Shown here piece by piece: positions 31,617 to 42,713 of a stretch of DNA of 64,000 nucleotides; positions within the stretch are counted from its first letter, which is position 1; each line of letters starts with the position of its first letter. Location of the stretch: assembly GCF_014851765.1 (NCBI RefSeq), contig NZ_JACVAI010000003.1, positions 372,001 through 436,000 of the forward strand. Reading direction: 5' to 3'. Both the position numbers and the translations under genes were made by a program. Under the pieces are notes generated by a model. That model ran no database searches. It saw nothing but the letters and a program-made list of their open reading frames with translations, and was not told the origin of the DNA. The stretch comes from Pseudomonas sp. PDM04 (GTDB taxonomy: Bacteria; Pseudomonadota; Gammaproteobacteria; Pseudomonadales; Pseudomonadaceae).

Positions 31617-32042
31617 GTGTTTGCTTTAGATCCACGACTTCAACAAGACACGCTGCCGATCGGCGATTTCCCGCTCAGCCGGTTGCTGTTGTCCAATGAT
31701 TCGAACTACCCCTGGTTCATCCTGGTGCCGCGCCGCGCCGACATCAGCGAGATATTTCAGCTCGATGCCGCCGACCAGCAGCAGCTATGGCGCGAAACCA
31801 CTGTGCTGGCGGAGCTGCTCAAGGATTCGTTTGACGCCGACAAGCTCAATGTCGGGGCGTTGGGTAACGTCGTCAGTCAATTGCACATGCACGTGATCGT
31901 GCGCAAGCGCGAGGATGCCGCCTGGCCGGCCCCGGTGTGGGGCAAGCACCCGGCCCGGCCGTATACGGCGCAACAGGTCGCGACGATACGCGAGCGGCTG
32001 CGCTTGATCCTGACCGAAGATTTCACGTTTCTGGAGGGTTGA
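31617..32042 (+). CDS. HIT-family protein
   Basis: A 141-residue histidine-triad fold protein (nucleotide hydrolase/transferase superfamily). The conserved core is LLLSNDSNYPWFILVPRR followed by SQLHMHVIVRKRED. The triad reads Gln-x-His-x-His, so the first His of HxHxH is Gln. I choose the GTG at 31617 since GGGAG lies eight bases upstream. A GTG three codons earlier overlaps that RBS. The stop is three bases before slyX, so the two form an operon. The substrate is unknown. Confidence 0.87.
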   Translation: MFALDPRLQQDTLPIGDFPLSRLLLSNDSNYPWFILVPRRADISEIFQLDAADQQQLWRETTVLAELLKDSFDADKLNVGALGNVVSQLHMHVIVRKREDAAWPAPVWGKHPARPYTAQQVATIRERLRLILTEDFTFLEG

Positions 32043-32045
32043 GTC

Positions 32046-32252
32046 ATGAGCCTGGAAGAACGCGTTACCGATCTGGAGACCCAGCTGGCGTTTCAGGATG
32101 ACACCATCCAGGCGCTGAGTGATGTGCTGGCCACACAGCAGCGGGCGGTTGAGCGCCTGCAATTGCAAATGGCCGCCTTGCTCAAGCGGCAAGAGGAGAT
32201 GGCCGGACAGTTCGGGGTGTTTGAAGAGGAAGCGCCGCCTCCGCATTACTGA
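32046..32252 (+). CDS. slyX: SlyX family protein
   Basis: A 68-residue coiled-coil protein with the SlyX pattern: [21 protein letters not shown], a heptad region, and the proline-rich end PPPHY. Function is unknown, and the name comes from its position beside slyD in E. coli. It is co-transcribed with the HIT gene. Confidence 0.93.
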   Translation: MSLEERVTDLETQLAFQDDTIQALSDVLATQQRAVERLQLQMAALLKRQEEMAGQFGVFEEEAPPPHY

Positions 32253-32264
32253 ACGACTTCGCAT

Positions 32265-32303
32265 AAAAAAACCGCGAACAGCCCGGCTGCTCGCGGTTTT
32301 TTT
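32265..32303. terminator. Bidirectional terminator between slyX and the cold-shock gene
   Basis: The stem aaccgcga/tcgcggtt is flanked by seven A's on the left and seven T's on the right, placed between convergent genes. Confidence 0.93.
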
Positions 32304-32313
32304 CAGCCTCGGA

Positions 32314-32916
32314 TCAGCGTCGCGGCAGTGCGGCGATCACGTCTTCGGCCTGCAGGCCCTTGTCACGGTTCATGACGGAAAATTCCACGCGCTGACCCTC
32401 GACCAGAACGCGGTGGCCTTCACCACGAATGGCCCGGAAATGCACGAAAATGTCATCGCCGGAGTCACGGGAAATAAAGCCGAAGCCTTTGGATGTGTTG
32501 AACCACTTGACGGTGCCGGTATCGCGGTTGCTCATGTCATAGCTAGGCGAGGCGGCGGTCGGGGACGACTTGTAGAAGCTGACGCCCAGGTGCAGAAAAA
32601 CGGCGATCAGGGCAGCGACCAGGCTGAACAGCACGGCCGGCTGACCGGCGATGACCGGCATTGGCGCGAACAGTGTCAGGGTTTGCAGGACGACCGCCAG
32701 TACCAGCAGGGCGCTGACGAGGTTCTGCAGCTGGTGACGCGGACCTTTGTTCCAGTGAGGAATGACGGGTGCAAGGGTCAGGTTGAGCAGGCCGAAAAAG
32801 GCCAGGTACAGTGCATCGGGTTGTTGCAGGTAAGGAACAGCCTCGGACCGCAGGCTGGGAATGAAGGACAGCAGCAAGGCTGCTGCGCCCATTAGGAGGT
32901 GGACGATTTTCAACAT
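32314..32916 (-). CDS. Membrane-anchored cold-shock-domain protein
   Basis: A 200-residue fusion. Residues 1-120 hold about four hydrophobic helices ([70 protein letters not shown]). Residues 130-200 are a full cold-shock domain with RNP1 KGFGFI and RNP2 DIFVHF. The CSD binds single-stranded nucleic acid and here would be tethered to the inner membrane. The start MLKIVHLL is preferred over a 28-codon hydrophilic extension. The PAO1 neighbourhood also has a cold-shock gene at this place. Confidence 0.86.
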   Translation of the reverse strand: MLKIVHLLMGAAALLLSFIPSLRSEAVPYLQQPDALYLAFFGLLNLTLAPVIPHWNKGPRHQLQNLVSALLVLAVVLQTLTLFAPMPVIAGQPAVLFSLVAALIAVFLHLGVSFYKSSPTAASPSYDMSNRDTGTVKWFNTSKGFGFISRDSGDDIFVHFRAIRGEGHRVLVEGQRVEFSVMNRDKGLQAEDVIAALPRR

Positions 32917-33222
32917 TTTGATTAACTCACGTTCAGGCGGATCACAAGGAAGAGCTGATCGGGCACGGTTCGCTTCGAAACAATGAGAGGCGTTGGACAC
33001 GCACCAGGCTTCAGCCTATGCGCAGCGCCCGGAAAAAAAGGCGTTGACGACACGTCGTCTATTTAACAGCAAAGCTCGCGGCTACTCAAATCAGGGTGTC
33101 CAGCGGTGTCTCGGGGCGATTTGTCACAGGCGGCGGGCGCAATCCGGGCTGTGATTGCGCGACGGTCTTGCTAGAGTGGTCCTGCACCTGTTGGATGAAT
33201 TCATCACCGTTAGGGGAAAAGC

Positions 33223-33690
33223 ATGGCAATCGATATCGGTATCAGTGAAGAAGACCGCAAGTCCATCGTCGACGGACTTTCGCGTCTGCTGGCAGACACT
33301 TATGTACTTTATTTGAAAACCCATAACTTCCACTGGAATGTCACCGGCCCGATGTTTCGGACCCTGCACTTGATGTTCGAGGAGCAATATAACGAGTTGG
33401 CGCTGGCGGTCGATTCGATTGCCGAGCGTATTCGTGCACTGGGTTTTCCTGCACCGGGCGCCTATTCGATTTATGCGCGTCTTTCTTCAATCAAGGAAGA
33501 GGCGGGTGTGCCCACTGCAGATGAGATGATCAGGCAACTAGTCGAAGGGCAGGAAGCGGTCACGCGTACGGCGCGGGGGATCTTCCCTCTGCTGGACAAG
33601 GTCAGCGACGAGCCCACCGCCGACTTGCTGACCCAGCGCATGCAGGTACACGAGAAAACTGCGTGGATGTTGCGTGCCTTGCTGGATTGA
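33223..33690 (+). CDS. dps: Dps family DNA-protecting ferritin-like protein
   Basis: A 155-residue Dps mini-ferritin forming a 12-mer that oxidises and stores iron and shields DNA under starvation or peroxide stress. The ferroxidase ligands are visible in [11 protein letters not shown] (His) and AVDSIAERI (Asp, Glu). The conserved [20 protein letters not shown] follows. There is no Lys-rich N-terminal DNA-binding tail. It stands alone between a cold-shock gene and a terminator, in the same order as in P. aeruginosa. Confidence 0.94.
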   Translation: MAIDIGISEEDRKSIVDGLSRLLADTYVLYLKTHNFHWNVTGPMFRTLHLMFEEQYNELALAVDSIAERIRALGFPAPGAYSIYARLSSIKEEAGVPTADEMIRQLVEGQEAVTRTARGIFPLLDKVSDEPTADLLTQRMQVHEKTAWMLRALLD

Positions 33691-33701
33691 CAGCCCCCAT
33701 G

Positions 33702-33738
33702 GCGCGCGGAACACACCGGGCCGGTGTGGTTCGCGCGC
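33702..33738 (+). terminator. dps terminator hairpin
   Basis: A long GC-rich stem (gcgcgcggaacacaccgg against ccggtgtggttcgcgcgc, two mismatches) begins 12 bases after the dps stop and is followed by tgtattcttg. Confidence 0.75.
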
Positions 33739-33950
33739 TGTATTCTTGTACCTGTTCCTGCGGGAACTCACGCTCCGCTCTGTGGGAAATTGCCCAGACT
33801 AGGACGGTCTCCGTGATCTGCCTCCTGGTGTTGGCTTATCCTACGTCGACGGTCATAAAGTCATCTGGATATAACTTTGCACCTGCGGTTTTATAAGGCC
33901 CGCAACATGGCTTTTATAGAAACCAGAGATGGCAAAGGAGTGTCAGCAGT

Positions 33951-34289
33951 ATGGTTTATGACGGCAGATTAAATGAAGGAAGGTTGGGTCCATTAAAGGA
34001 TGTAAGGATCGACCCTTTTGTCAGTGAGTTCGATATGGGACTGGCCCAGCCGCTATCGCGGTCTGTTCGCTTGAATGGTTTTGCCACCTGTTTGCGCCTT
34101 GAGCAGGTGTATTGGGATATTCTGGGGGAAATGGCGAAAATCAATTGCTGTTCGGTCAGCGCCCTGTTGTCCCATGTCGATCGCGAAGTGCATTTGCGCC
34201 ACGGCGGGGTGAAAAATTTCAGCGGATTGGTCCGGGTCGTCTGCGTCGTGCACAGCCGCAACGAGGAGCGAGGCGGCGTCCTGGCGTAG
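33951..34289 (+). CDS. Ribbon-helix-helix (RHH_4) protein
   Basis: A 112-residue small protein. The central part RSVRLNGFATCLRLEQVYWDIL is the RHH_4 signature, in which the basic beta-strand is followed by two helices. Members of this family are predicted DNA-binding proteins of unknown target. The 35 N-terminal residues are unstructured in appearance. The RBS AAAGGAG is ten bases before the ATG. It is more AT-rich at its start than the neighbours. Confidence 0.78.
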   Translation: MVYDGRLNEGRLGPLKDVRIDPFVSEFDMGLAQPLSRSVRLNGFATCLRLEQVYWDILGEMAKINCCSVSALLSHVDREVHLRHGGVKNFSGLVRVVCVVHSRNEERGGVLA

Positions 34290-34358
34290 CGCTGACGGTG
34301 CCGCGCATCAAGTGTCGGTCTGTGCTGTGTTACGGCTGCACAGGCCGCATTTAATGGA

Positions 34359-34364
34359 TATAAT
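34359..34364 (+). promoter_or_regulatory. Likely -10 box for fmdB-aspS
   Basis: A perfect TATAAT lies 67 bases before the zinc-ribbon gene start. A weak CTGCAC is at the -35 distance. Confidence 0.45.
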
Positions 34365-34425
34365 CCCGCTCTTTGCCGCAAGACCCAGCGTGTGCGGTAG
34401 CATTCTGATCGCCGAGACAACCCCC

Positions 34426-34647
34426 ATGCCGATGTACGACTATCAATGTGCTTCCTGTGGTCATCAGTTGGAAGCCATTCAAAAGATCAGCGCAGCACCG
34501 CTGGTCGACTGCCCTGCCTGCCAGGCGCCAGAGCTTAAGAAAATGCTGTCGATGCCGGGTTTCCGCCTCAGCGGCACCGGCTGGTACGAAACCGATTTCA
34601 AGACCGGGTCCAAGAAGAATCTGGCCGGTGGCGATAAAGCCGACTAA
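34426..34647 (+). CDS. FmdB-type zinc-ribbon protein
   Basis: A 73-residue protein with two CxxC knuckles (YQCASCGHQ and VDCPACQAP) forming a zinc ribbon of the FmdB/CxxC_CXXC_SSSS family, with a polar C-terminus. It was first named as a putative regulator of formamidase. The function here is unknown. The start MPMYDYQC is the family start. It precedes aspS by 110 bases, a linkage common in gammaproteobacteria. Confidence 0.88.
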   Translation: MPMYDYQCASCGHQLEAIQKISAAPLVDCPACQAPELKKMLSMPGFRLSGTGWYETDFKTGSKKNLAGGDKAD

Positions 34648-34757
34648 GGTCTGCAACCCGATTGAACGACACGTGCGAGCTCTTGCAGCATTCTTCAGCA
34701 CTTGAAGTGCGCAAGGCTCCAACCGAATTTCGAATTACGAGAAGTGAAACCACGACC

Positions 34758-36533
34758 ATGATGCGCAGCCATTATTGCGGCCAACTGAACGAAAGCCTGG
34801 ACGGCCAGGAAATTACCCTTTGCGGATGGGTTCACCGTCGCCGTGACCACGGTGGGGTGATTTTCCTCGATATCCGTGATCGTGACGGCCTGGCGCAGGT
34901 GGTGTTCGACCCGGATCGCGCCGAGACCTTCGCCGTTGCCGACCGTGTGCGCAGCGAATACGTGGTCAAGGTGACCGGCAAGGTGCGCCTGCGTCCGGCC
35001 GGTGCCACCAACGCCAACATGGCGTCGGGCATGATCGAAGTGCTGGGTTACGAACTGGAAGTGCTGAACGAGGCGGAAACCCCGCCGTTCCCGCTCAACG
35101 AGTTCTCTGACGTTGGCGAGGAAACCCGTCTGCGCTATCGCTTCCTCGACCTGCGTCGTCCGGAAATGGCCGAGAAGCTGCGTCTGCGTTCGCGCATGAC
35201 CACCAGCATCCGTCGCTACCTGGACGAAAACGGCTTCCTCGACGTCGAGACGCCGATCCTGACCCGTGCGACGCCGGAAGGCGCCCGCGACTACCTGGTG
35301 CCGAGCCGTACCCACGCCGGTTCGTTCTTCGCCTTGCCGCAATCGCCCCAGCTGTTCAAGCAACTGCTGATGGTGGCCGGCTTCGACCGTTACTACCAGA
35401 TCGCCAAGTGCTTCCGCGACGAAGACCTGCGTGCCGACCGTCAACCTGAATTCACCCAGATCGACATCGAAACCAGCTTCCTCGATGAAAAAGACATCAT
35501 GGGCCTGACCGAAGGCATGATCCGCAACCTGTTCAAGGAAGTGCTGGATCTGGAATTCGGCGATTTCCCGCACATGACGTTCGAAGAAGCCATGCGTCGC
35601 TACGGTTCCGACAAGCCGGACCTGCGTAACCCGCTGGAACTGGTGGACGTTGCCGACCAGCTCAAGGACGTTGAATTCAAGGTCTTCAGCGGCCCGGCCA
35701 ACGACCCGAAATGCCGTGTGACTGCACTGCGCGTACCGGGTGCGTCGAGCATGCCGCGCAGCAAGATCGACGAGTACACCAAGTTCGTCGGCATCTACGG
35801 TGCCAAGGGCCTGGCGTACATCAAGGTCAACGAGCGTGCCAAAGGCGTCGAAGGCCTGCAGTCGCCGATCGTCAAGAACATTCCCGAGGCCAACCTCAAC
35901 GTGATCCTCGACCGCGTGGGCGCGGTTGACGGCGACATCGTGTTCTTCGGTGCGGACAAGTTCAAGATCGTCAGCGAGGCCCTGGGCGCGTTGCGGATCA
36001 AGCTGGGTCACGACCTGAACCTGCTGACCTGCGAGTGGGCGCCGATGTGGGTCGTCGACTTCCCGATGTTCGAAGAGAACGACGACGGCAGCTTCAGTGC
36101 GTTGCACCACCCGTTCACCGCGCCGAAGTGCACCCCGGCGGAGCTGGAGGCCAACCCGGCCACCGCACTGTCCCGTGCCTACGACATGGTCCTGAACGGC
36201 ACCGAGCTGGGTGGTGGTTCGATCCGTATCCACCGCAAGGAAATGCAGCAGTCGGTGTTCCGCCTGCTGGGTATCGACGAGGCGGAACAGGAAGAGAAGT
36301 TCGGCTTCCTGCTCGACGCCCTGAAATACGGCGCACCGCCGCACGGTGGCCTGGCCTTCGGCCTGGACCGCCTGGTGATGTTGATGACCGGCGCCCAGTC
36401 CATCCGTGAAGTGATTGCCTTCCCGAAAACCCAGAGTGCTGCCGACGTCATGACGCAAGCGCCGGGTGTGGTGGATGCCAAGGCCTTGCGCGAATTGCAC
36501 ATTCGTTTGCGCGAAACGCCAAAGGCTGAGTAA
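34758..36533 (+). CDS. aspS: Aspartyl-tRNA synthetase (probably non-discriminating)
   Basis: A 591-residue class IIb synthetase. The OB-fold anticodon-binding domain ([20 protein letters not shown]) is followed by the catalytic core with motif 2 ([20 protein letters not shown]) and motif 3 ([17 protein letters not shown]), and by the bacterial GAD insertion. Pseudomonas lacks AsnRS in many strains, and this enzyme then charges both tRNA-Asp and tRNA-Asn. The second of the tandem ATGs could also be used. Confidence 0.95.
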   Translation: MMRSHYCGQLNESLDGQEITLCGWVHRRRDHGGVIFLDIRDRDGLAQVVFDPDRAETFAVADRVRSEYVVKVTGKVRLRPAGATNANMASGMIEVLGYELEVLNEAETPPFPLNEFSDVGEETRLRYRFLDLRRPEMAEKLRLRSRMTTSIRRYLDENGFLDVETPILTRATPEGARDYLVPSRTHAGSFFALPQSPQLFKQLLMVAGFDRYYQIAKCFRDEDLRADRQPEFTQIDIETSFLDEKDIMGLTEGMIRNLFKEVLDLEFGDFPHMTFEEAMRRYGSDKPDLRNPLELVDVADQLKDVEFKVFSGPANDPKCRVTALRVPGASSMPRSKIDEYTKFVGIYGAKGLAYIKVNERAKGVEGLQSPIVKNIPEANLNVILDRVGAVDGDIVFFGADKFKIVSEALGALRIKLGHDLNLLTCEWAPMWVVDFPMFEENDDGSFSALHHPFTAPKCTPAELEANPATALSRAYDMVLNGTELGGGSIRIHRKEMQQSVFRLLGIDEAEQEEKFGFLLDALKYGAPPHGGLAFGLDRLVMLMTGAQSIREVIAFPKTQSAADVMTQAPGVVDAKALRELHIRLRETPKAE

Positions 36534-36543
36534 GAGGGGCCTG

Positions 36544-36573
36544 AAGGCGCATCTTCGGATGCGCCTTTTCTTT
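36544..36573 (+). terminator. aspS terminator
   Basis: The stem aaggcgcatc/gatgcgcctt with a ttcg tetraloop is followed by ttctttat. Confidence 0.9.
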
Positions 36574-36656
36574 ATGCACAGGTCGAGATTTTTTGTTTGC
36601 CGGCCGGCGCCTCTGGGCGTGGCGGGTAATGTTTCAAAGAGCATTCGGAGCGAGTT

Positions 36657-37403
<747 letters not shown>

Positions 37404-37420
37404 GAGCGGCTAGGCTTCGA

Positions 37421-37510
37421 TGTGGGGGCGAGCCTGCTCGCGAATGCGGATGTTCAGGCAACCTCGTTGCTGACGATAAAACCGCTTTCGCGAGCAGGCT
37501 CGCTCCCACA
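37421..37510. repeat. REP pair
   Basis: Inverted REPs (gtgggggcgagcctgctcgc and gcgagcaggctcgctcccac) lie between yebC and ruvC, 18 bases after the yebC stop. Confidence 0.88.
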
Positions 37511-37561
37511 TTTGTTATGGGTGGGTTAGAAAATCGTGCTTTTACCGAATCTGCAGGCGTT

Positions 37562-38086
37562 ATGACTTTAATTCTTGGTATCGACCCTGGTTCGCGCATC
37601 ACCGGTTACGGCGTGGTGCGCGATACCGGTCGAGGTTGCGAGTACGTGGCCTCTGGCTGCATCCGCACTGGCGCCGGTGAGCTGCATGAGCGCCTGCAGA
37701 TTGTCTACCGCGGAGTGCGGGAAATCATTCAGACCTACCATCCGGTGACCATGGGAATCGAAAAGGTGTTCATGGCGCGCAACGCCGACTCCGCCCTGAA
37801 GCTGGGGCAGGCCCGTGGGGCGGCCATCGTGGCGGGGGCCGAAGAGAGCCTGGAAATCGCCGAGTACAGCGCAACGCAGGTCAAGCAGGCGGTGGTCGGC
37901 ACGGGCGCGGCCAACAAGGAGCAGGTGCAGATGATGGTCATGCACATGCTGAAACTGACCAGCAAGCCACAGATCGATGCCTCCGATGCCCTGGCCATCG
38001 CCATTTGCCATGCCCACACCCGTTCCAGCCTGCTGCCTCATGGCCTGGGCGCGGCACGCAGTCGTGGCGGACGCCTGCGTCTCTGA
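37562..38086 (+). CDS. ruvC: Holliday junction resolvase RuvC
   Basis: A 174-residue endonuclease that cuts Holliday junctions with RuvAB. The catalytic acids are visible: Asp in [11 protein letters not shown], Glu in [11 protein letters not shown] and the Asp pair in [11 protein letters not shown]. The start [10 protein letters not shown] is the family start. The frame extends 15 codons upstream without an RBS. Length is normal (about 174). Confidence 0.96.
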   Translation: MTLILGIDPGSRITGYGVVRDTGRGCEYVASGCIRTGAGELHERLQIVYRGVREIIQTYHPVTMGIEKVFMARNADSALKLGQARGAAIVAGAEESLEIAEYSATQVKQAVVGTGAANKEQVQMMVMHMLKLTSKPQIDASDALAIAICHAHTRSSLLPHGLGAARSRGGRLRL

Positions 38087-38114
38087 TAGCATCAGCAATC
38101 ATTTTTCCGGAATG

Positions 38115-38149
38115 AGGGTTTTGCGCCTGTGTTGTCGGCGTGAAACCCT
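38115..38149 (+). terminator. Hairpin between ruvC and ruvA
   Basis: The stem agggttt/aaaccct continues as cgcc/ggcg past a small internal loop. It follows ruvC by 28 bases and has only a weak T stretch, so it may attenuate rather than stop transcription into ruvAB. Confidence 0.55.
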
Positions 38150-38200
38150 TGTTCTGTCAGTCGCCAGTAACACCCTGGCCAACGCTCAAGGATCTGTAAC

Positions 38201-38815
38201 GTGATTGGACGCTTGCGCGGCACCCTGGCTGAGAAACAGCCGCCGCACCTGATTCTGGATGTAAACGGCCTGGGCTACGAACTGGAAGTACCCATGACCA
38301 CGTTGTATCGCTTGCCGTCGGTCGGTGAACCGCTGACGCTGCACACCCATTTGGTCGTGCGTGAAGACGCGCAGTTACTCTATGGGTTCGCCAGCAAGCG
38401 TGAGCGAGACTTTTTTCGTGAATTGATCCGTCTCAATGGTGTCGGGCCGAAATTGGCGCTGGCCTTGATGTCGAGCCTGGAAGTGGATGAGCTGGTACGT
38501 TGTGTGCAGTCCCAGGACACCTCGGCGCTGACCAAGGTGCCGGGCGTTGGCAAAAAGACTGCCGAGCGTCTGCTGGTGGAGCTCAAGGACCGCTTCAAGG
38601 CCTGGGAAACCGTGCCGGCGATGTTCGCCCTGGTGCCCAACCAGCCGGGCGGGCCGGACGTGGCCCCGGTCGCCAGCGCCGAAACCGACGCGGTCAGCGC
38701 GCTGATTTCCCTGGGCTACAAGCCGCAGGAGGCCAGCAAGGCGGTGTCCGCGATCAAGGAGAAAGGTTTGAGCAGTGAAGACATGATTCGTCGTGCCCTG
38801 AAGGGAATGATCTAA
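38201..38815 (+). CDS. ruvA: Holliday junction branch-migration subunit RuvA
   Basis: A 204-residue tetrameric protein that grips the four-way junction. An OB domain ([20 protein letters not shown]), two helix-hairpin-helix motifs ([26 protein letters not shown]) and a C-terminal UBA-like domain ([19 protein letters not shown]) that contacts RuvB are all visible. The start is GTG with AAGGA nine bases upstream. It abuts ruvB with no gap. Confidence 0.96.
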   Translation: MIGRLRGTLAEKQPPHLILDVNGLGYELEVPMTTLYRLPSVGEPLTLHTHLVVREDAQLLYGFASKRERDFFRELIRLNGVGPKLALALMSSLEVDELVRCVQSQDTSALTKVPGVGKKTAERLLVELKDRFKAWETVPAMFALVPNQPGGPDVAPVASAETDAVSALISLGYKPQEASKAVSAIKEKGLSSEDMIRRALKGMI

Positions 38816-39877
38816 GTGATTGATGCTGATCGTCTGATAACCGCCTCGCCCGTGCCTCGGGAGCGCGAGGAAGTCCAGGACCGGGCGATTCGTCCTGTCA
38901 GCCTGGCGGAGTACATTGGCCAGCCGACCGTTCGCGAGCAAATGGAGTTGTTCATCCAGGCCGCCCGCGGGCGTAACGAGTCCCTGGACCACACGCTGAT
39001 CTTCGGTCCGCCAGGCCTGGGCAAGACCACCCTGGCAAACATCATTGCCCAGGAAATGGGCGTGTCGATCAAAAGCACCTCCGGGCCTGTCCTTGAGCGC
39101 CCGGGTGACCTGGCTGCACTACTGACCAACCTCGAGCCGCACGATGTGCTGTTCATCGACGAAATCCATCGCTTGTCGCCGATCGTCGAAGAAGTGCTGT
39201 ACCCCGCGATGGAAGACTTCCAGCTCGACATCATGATTGGCGAAGGGCCGGCTGCGCGTTCGATCAAGCTGGACTTGCCGCCGTTCACCCTGGTGGGCGC
39301 GACGACGCGTGCCGGCATGTTGACCAACCCGCTGCGAGACCGGTTCGGCATCGTCCAGCGGCTCGAGTTCTACAGCACGGCCGACCTGGCCACGATCGTC
39401 GGCCGTTCGGCCAATATCCTCGGTTTGCCGCTGGACCCGGACGGGGCTTTCGAGATCGCCCGTCGCGCCCGTGGCACCCCACGGATTGCCAATCGGCTGT
39501 TGCGCCGGGTTCGCGACTTCGCCGAAGTGCGCGGCAAGGGCCATATCACCAAGCCGATTGCCGACCTGGCCTTGAATCTGCTGGATGTCGACGAGCGTGG
39601 CTTCGATCACCAGGACCGGCGTCTGCTGTTGACCATGATCGAGAAGTTCGATGGCGGACCGGTCGGTGTCGACAGCCTGGCTGCCGCGATCAGTGAGGAG
39701 CGCCATACCATCGAGGATGTGCTGGAGCCTTACCTGATTCAGCAGGGCTACATCATGCGCACGCCCCGGGGGCGGGTCGTCACCCGGCATGCGTACCTGC
39801 ATTTTGGCTTAAACATTCCGTCACGATTGGGCGAAATGCCCGTGGTAGACGAGTTTCTTGACGGTGCTGACGATTAA
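38816..39877 (+). CDS. ruvB: Holliday junction helicase RuvB
   Basis: A 353-residue AAA+ motor of branch migration. Walker A is GPPGLGKTT, Walker B is [12 protein letters not shown], and the sensor region [20 protein letters not shown] is typical. The C-terminal winged-helix domain ends [16 protein letters not shown]. The start is a GTG directly after the ruvA TAA, a translationally coupled arrangement. Confidence 0.96.
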   Translation: MIDADRLITASPVPREREEVQDRAIRPVSLAEYIGQPTVREQMELFIQAARGRNESLDHTLIFGPPGLGKTTLANIIAQEMGVSIKSTSGPVLERPGDLAALLTNLEPHDVLFIDEIHRLSPIVEEVLYPAMEDFQLDIMIGEGPAARSIKLDLPPFTLVGATTRAGMLTNPLRDRFGIVQRLEFYSTADLATIVGRSANILGLPLDPDGAFEIARRARGTPRIANRLLRRVRDFAEVRGKGHITKPIADLALNLLDVDERGFDHQDRRLLLTMIEKFDGGPVGVDSLAAAISEERHTIEDVLEPYLIQQGYIMRTPRGRVVTRHAYLHFGLNIPSRLGEMPVVDEFLDGADD

Positions 39878-40005
39878 TTAACGTCTGCGTGCTGATTTTT
39901 CGGGCATTGTGCTGTCCTAGGACCGTACTTTCTCCGGTAAAGCCGCAGAACCATGAAAAACAGTTGCCTGGCCGGATTGGCAACCTGAGGAGTAAGCACT
40001 AGAGT

Positions 40006-40473
40006 ATGCGCGCGCAAAACGGGCTTGAGCCGTTCGCACATCGTTGTCGCGTTTATTACGAGGACACCGATGCCGGCGGCATCGTGTATTACGTTAATTA
40101 CCTCAAGTTTATGGAACGGGCTCGAACCGAGCGGCTCCGGGAACTGGGCTTTGCCCAATCCCAGCTGGCAGGGGAGGACCTGTTGTTTGTCGTGCATTCC
40201 AGCGAAGCGCGCTACCACGCGCCGGCGCGACTGGACGACGAGCTGCTGGTAAGCGCTGAAGTAATCGAATTGAACCGTGTCAGCCTGCGCTTCAAACAGC
40301 AGGTCAGGCGGGCTACGGATGATGCGCTGCTCTGCGAAGGGCAGTTCCTGGTGGCCTGTGTGCGCACCAACAGTTTGAAACCCCGGGCCATTCCCGAAAC
40401 TCTACGTGCGGCCTTTGCCGACGTGAGCGGCGCGGGTACACACTCAAAGCAGGAGATAAAGCGTGGAAGCTAA
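40006..40473 (+). CDS. ybgC: Tol-Pal-associated acyl-CoA thioesterase YbgC
   Basis: A 155-residue hot-dog-fold thioesterase. The active-site motif [25 protein letters not shown] is complete, with the catalytic Asp. YbgC acts on short acyl-CoA or acyl-ACP and is the first gene of the tol-pal operon in most gammaproteobacteria. Its end overlaps the tolQ start by 11 bases. Confidence 0.94.
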   Translation: MRAQNGLEPFAHRCRVYYEDTDAGGIVYYVNYLKFMERARTERLRELGFAQSQLAGEDLLFVVHSSEARYHAPARLDDELLVSAEVIELNRVSLRFKQQVRRATDDALLCEGQFLVACVRTNSLKPRAIPETLRAAFADVSGAGTHSKQEIKRGS

Positions 40474-41158
40474 CGTCGTCGACCATTCCTCCATGTGGAG
40501 CCTGGTCAGCAATGCCAGTATCGTGGTGCAACTGGTGATGCTGACCCTGGTAGCCGCATCGGTGACCTCATGGATCATGATTTTTCAGCGCAGCAACCTG
40601 TTGCGCGCCGGTCGACGTGCCCTGGAGAGCTTTGAAGAGCGCTTCTGGTCCGGTATCGACCTGTCCAAACTCTACCGTCAGGCCGGCAGCAACCCCGATC
40701 CGGATTCGGGCGTTGAGCAGATCTTCCGTGCCGGTTTCAAGGAGTTTTCCCGTCTGCGCCAACAGCCAGGCGTTGACCCGGAAGCGGTCATGGAAGGCGT
40801 GGCCCGTGCCATGCGCGTCGCCATCTCCCGTGAAGAAGAAAAGCTCGAGCAGAGCCTGCCATTCCTGGCCACTGTCGGTTCCGTCAGCCCGTACATCGGT
40901 CTGTTCGGTACGGTCTGGGGGATCATGAACTCCTTCCGCGGTCTGGCCACTGCCCAGCAAGCGACCCTGGCCACCGTGGCCCCGGGTATCGCCGAAGCCC
41001 TGATCGCGACCGCCATCGGCCTGTTCGCCGCAATCCCGGCCGTTATCGCCTACAACCGTTTCGCCGCCCGCAGCGAAACGCTGATCAGCCGCTACTACAC
41101 CTTCGCCGATGAATTCCAGGCGATCCTGCACCGCAAAGTGCACACCAGCGAAGACTAA
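40463..41158 (+). CDS. tolQ: Tol-Pal proton channel subunit TolQ
   Basis: A 231-residue inner-membrane protein homologous to ExbB and MotA. Three helices are visible ([59 protein letters not shown]). With TolR it turns proton flow into movement of TolA for outer-membrane constriction at division. The start is a GTG inside the end of ybgC, with AGGAG about seven bases upstream. Confidence 0.95.
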   Translation: MEANVVDHSSMWSLVSNASIVVQLVMLTLVAASVTSWIMIFQRSNLLRAGRRALESFEERFWSGIDLSKLYRQAGSNPDPDSGVEQIFRAGFKEFSRLRQQPGVDPEAVMEGVARAMRVAISREEEKLEQSLPFLATVGSVSPYIGLFGTVWGIMNSFRGLATAQQATLATVAPGIAEALIATAIGLFAAIPAVIAYNRFAARSETLISRYYTFADEFQAILHRKVHTSED

Positions 41159-41172
41159 GCAGGTATTTTCCA

Positions 41173-41634
41173 ATGGCTTTAATCGCTCGAGCCCGCAACA
41201 AGCGCAAGCCGGTCGCCGAGATGAACGTGGTGCCATACATCGACGTGATGCTGGTACTGCTGGTCATTTTCATGGTGACCGCGCCGATGCTCAACCAGGG
41301 CGTGAAAGTGGATCTGCCCAAGGTTTCCAGCGAAGCCTTGCCGCAGGACAACAACACTCAGGTCCTGACCATTTCGATCAAGGCTGACAAGACCTACTAC
41401 TGGAACCTTGGCAGCGAAGTCGACACCGAAAAACAGCAGGATCGCGCCATGACCCTGCCGCAGATGACGGATGCGGTGACCAAGATCATTCGTGCCGGCA
41501 ACGAGGGCGGCAAGCACACCCAGGTGTTCATTCGTGGTGACAAGACCGTCGATTACGGTGCCGTCATGGGGGCGATGGGCGGGCTGCAGAAAGCCGGGGT
41601 CGGTAACGTTGGTCTGATTACCGAGGCACCCTGA
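41173..41634 (+). CDS. tolR: Tol-Pal subunit TolR
   Basis: A 153-residue ExbD-like protein. One N-terminal helix contains the essential Asp (NVVPYIDVMLVLLVIFMVTAP). The periplasmic dimerisation domain follows and ends AGVGNVGLITEAP. It works with TolQ as the proton channel stator. Its stop and the tolA start share one base. Confidence 0.95.
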   Translation: MALIARARNKRKPVAEMNVVPYIDVMLVLLVIFMVTAPMLNQGVKVDLPKVSSEALPQDNNTQVLTISIKADKTYYWNLGSEVDTEKQQDRAMTLPQMTDAVTKIIRAGNEGGKHTQVFIRGDKTVDYGAVMGAMGGLQKAGVGNVGLITEAP

Positions 41635-42713
41635 TGCAGCAACAGCGAGAGCCAACAGCCTCGGAAAGCTACTTCTGGCCCAGTGTCTGGGCGATTTGCT
41701 TGCACGTGCTGGTTTTCGGCATGTTGTTCGTCAGTTTCGCCTTCACGCCGGAGCTGCCGCCGGCCAAGCCGATCGTCCAGGCCACCTTGTACCAGCTGAA
41801 ATCGAAAAGTCAGGCAACGACCCAGACCAATCAGAAGATTGCGGGCGAGGCGAAGAAATCCGCTGCGCGCCAGACTGAAGTCGAACAGATGGAACAGAAG
41901 AAGGTCGAGCAGGAAGCGATAAAGGCTGCGGAACAAAAGAAAGAAGAAGCGGCTCAAAAGGCCGAGGAAGCCAAGAAGGCCGACGAGTCGAAGAAAGCGG
42001 AAGAGGCGAAAAAGGCTGACGAAGCCAAGAAAGCCGATGAAGCGAAGAAGACCGCCGAGGCCAAGAAGGCAGAAGAGAAACAATTGGCTGATATAGCCAA
42101 GAAGAAAGCCGAGGAAGAAGCCAAGAAGGCTGCTGAAGAAGAGGCCAAGAAAGCGGCCGCTGAAGAAGCGAAGAAAAAGATCGTCGAAGACGCGAAGAAG
42201 AAAGCCGCGGAAGACGCCAAGAAGAAAGCCGAAGCTGAAGAGGCGAAGAAGAAAGTCGCCGAGGACGCGAAGAAGAAAGCGGCTGCCGATGCTGCGAAGA
42301 AGAAAGCGCAGGATGCGGCACGTAAATCTGCCGAGGATAAAAAGGCTCAGGCCCTGGCAGACCTGCTTTCCGATACGCCGCAACGTCAGCAGGCCTTGGC
42401 GGATGAGCAGGGTGACGAAGTCGCCGGCAGTTTCGATGACCTGATCCGCGCTCGTGCAGCGGAAGGCTGGGCTCGCCCGCCGTCGGCGCGCAAGGGCATG
42501 ACGGTGGTGTTGCAGATCGGCATGTTGCCGGACGGCACGGTGACCTCGGTCAGCGTGGCCAAGTCCAGTGGTGACGGTCCGTTTGACGCATCGGCCGTGG
42601 CCGCCGTGAAGAATATTGGACGTTTGACAGAAATGCAGGGAATGAAGCCGAGCGATTTCGCTCCGTATCGTTCATTCAAGATGACATTCACACCTGAGGA
42701 TCTAGCCTTGTGA
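41634..42713 (+). CDS. tolA: Cell-envelope integrity protein TolA
   Basis: A 359-residue protein that spans the periplasm. Domain I is an N-terminal helix ([21 protein letters not shown]). Domain II (about residues 75-245) is a long Ala/Lys/Glu helix built of short repeats such as AEEAKKADE. Domain III is the globular TonB-like C-domain ([24 protein letters not shown]). It links the TolQR motor to TolB and Pal. The repeat-rich DNA of domain II may vary in length between strains. Confidence 0.95.
   Translation: MQQQREPTASESYFWPSVWAICLHVLVFGMLFVSFAFTPELPPAKPIVQATLYQLKSKSQATTQTNQKIAGEAKKSAARQTEVEQMEQKKVEQEAIKAAEQKKEEAAQKAEEAKKADESKKAEEAKKADEAKKADEAKKTAEAKKAEEKQLADIAKKKAEEEAKKAAEEEAKKAAAEEAKKKIVEDAKKKAAEDAKKKAEAEEAKKKVAEDAKKKAAADAAKKKAQDAARKSAEDKKAQALADLLSDTPQRQQALADEQGDEVAGSFDDLIRARAAEGWARPPSARKGMTVVLQIGMLPDGTVTSVSVAKSSGDGPFDASAVAAVKNIGRLTEMQGMKPSDFAPYRSFKMTFTPEDLAL

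Noticed and set aside
41954..42321. Ser/Ala/Phe-rich frames opposite the tolA repeat
   Set aside because: They are reverse reads of the Lys/Ala/Glu repeat of tolA domain II.
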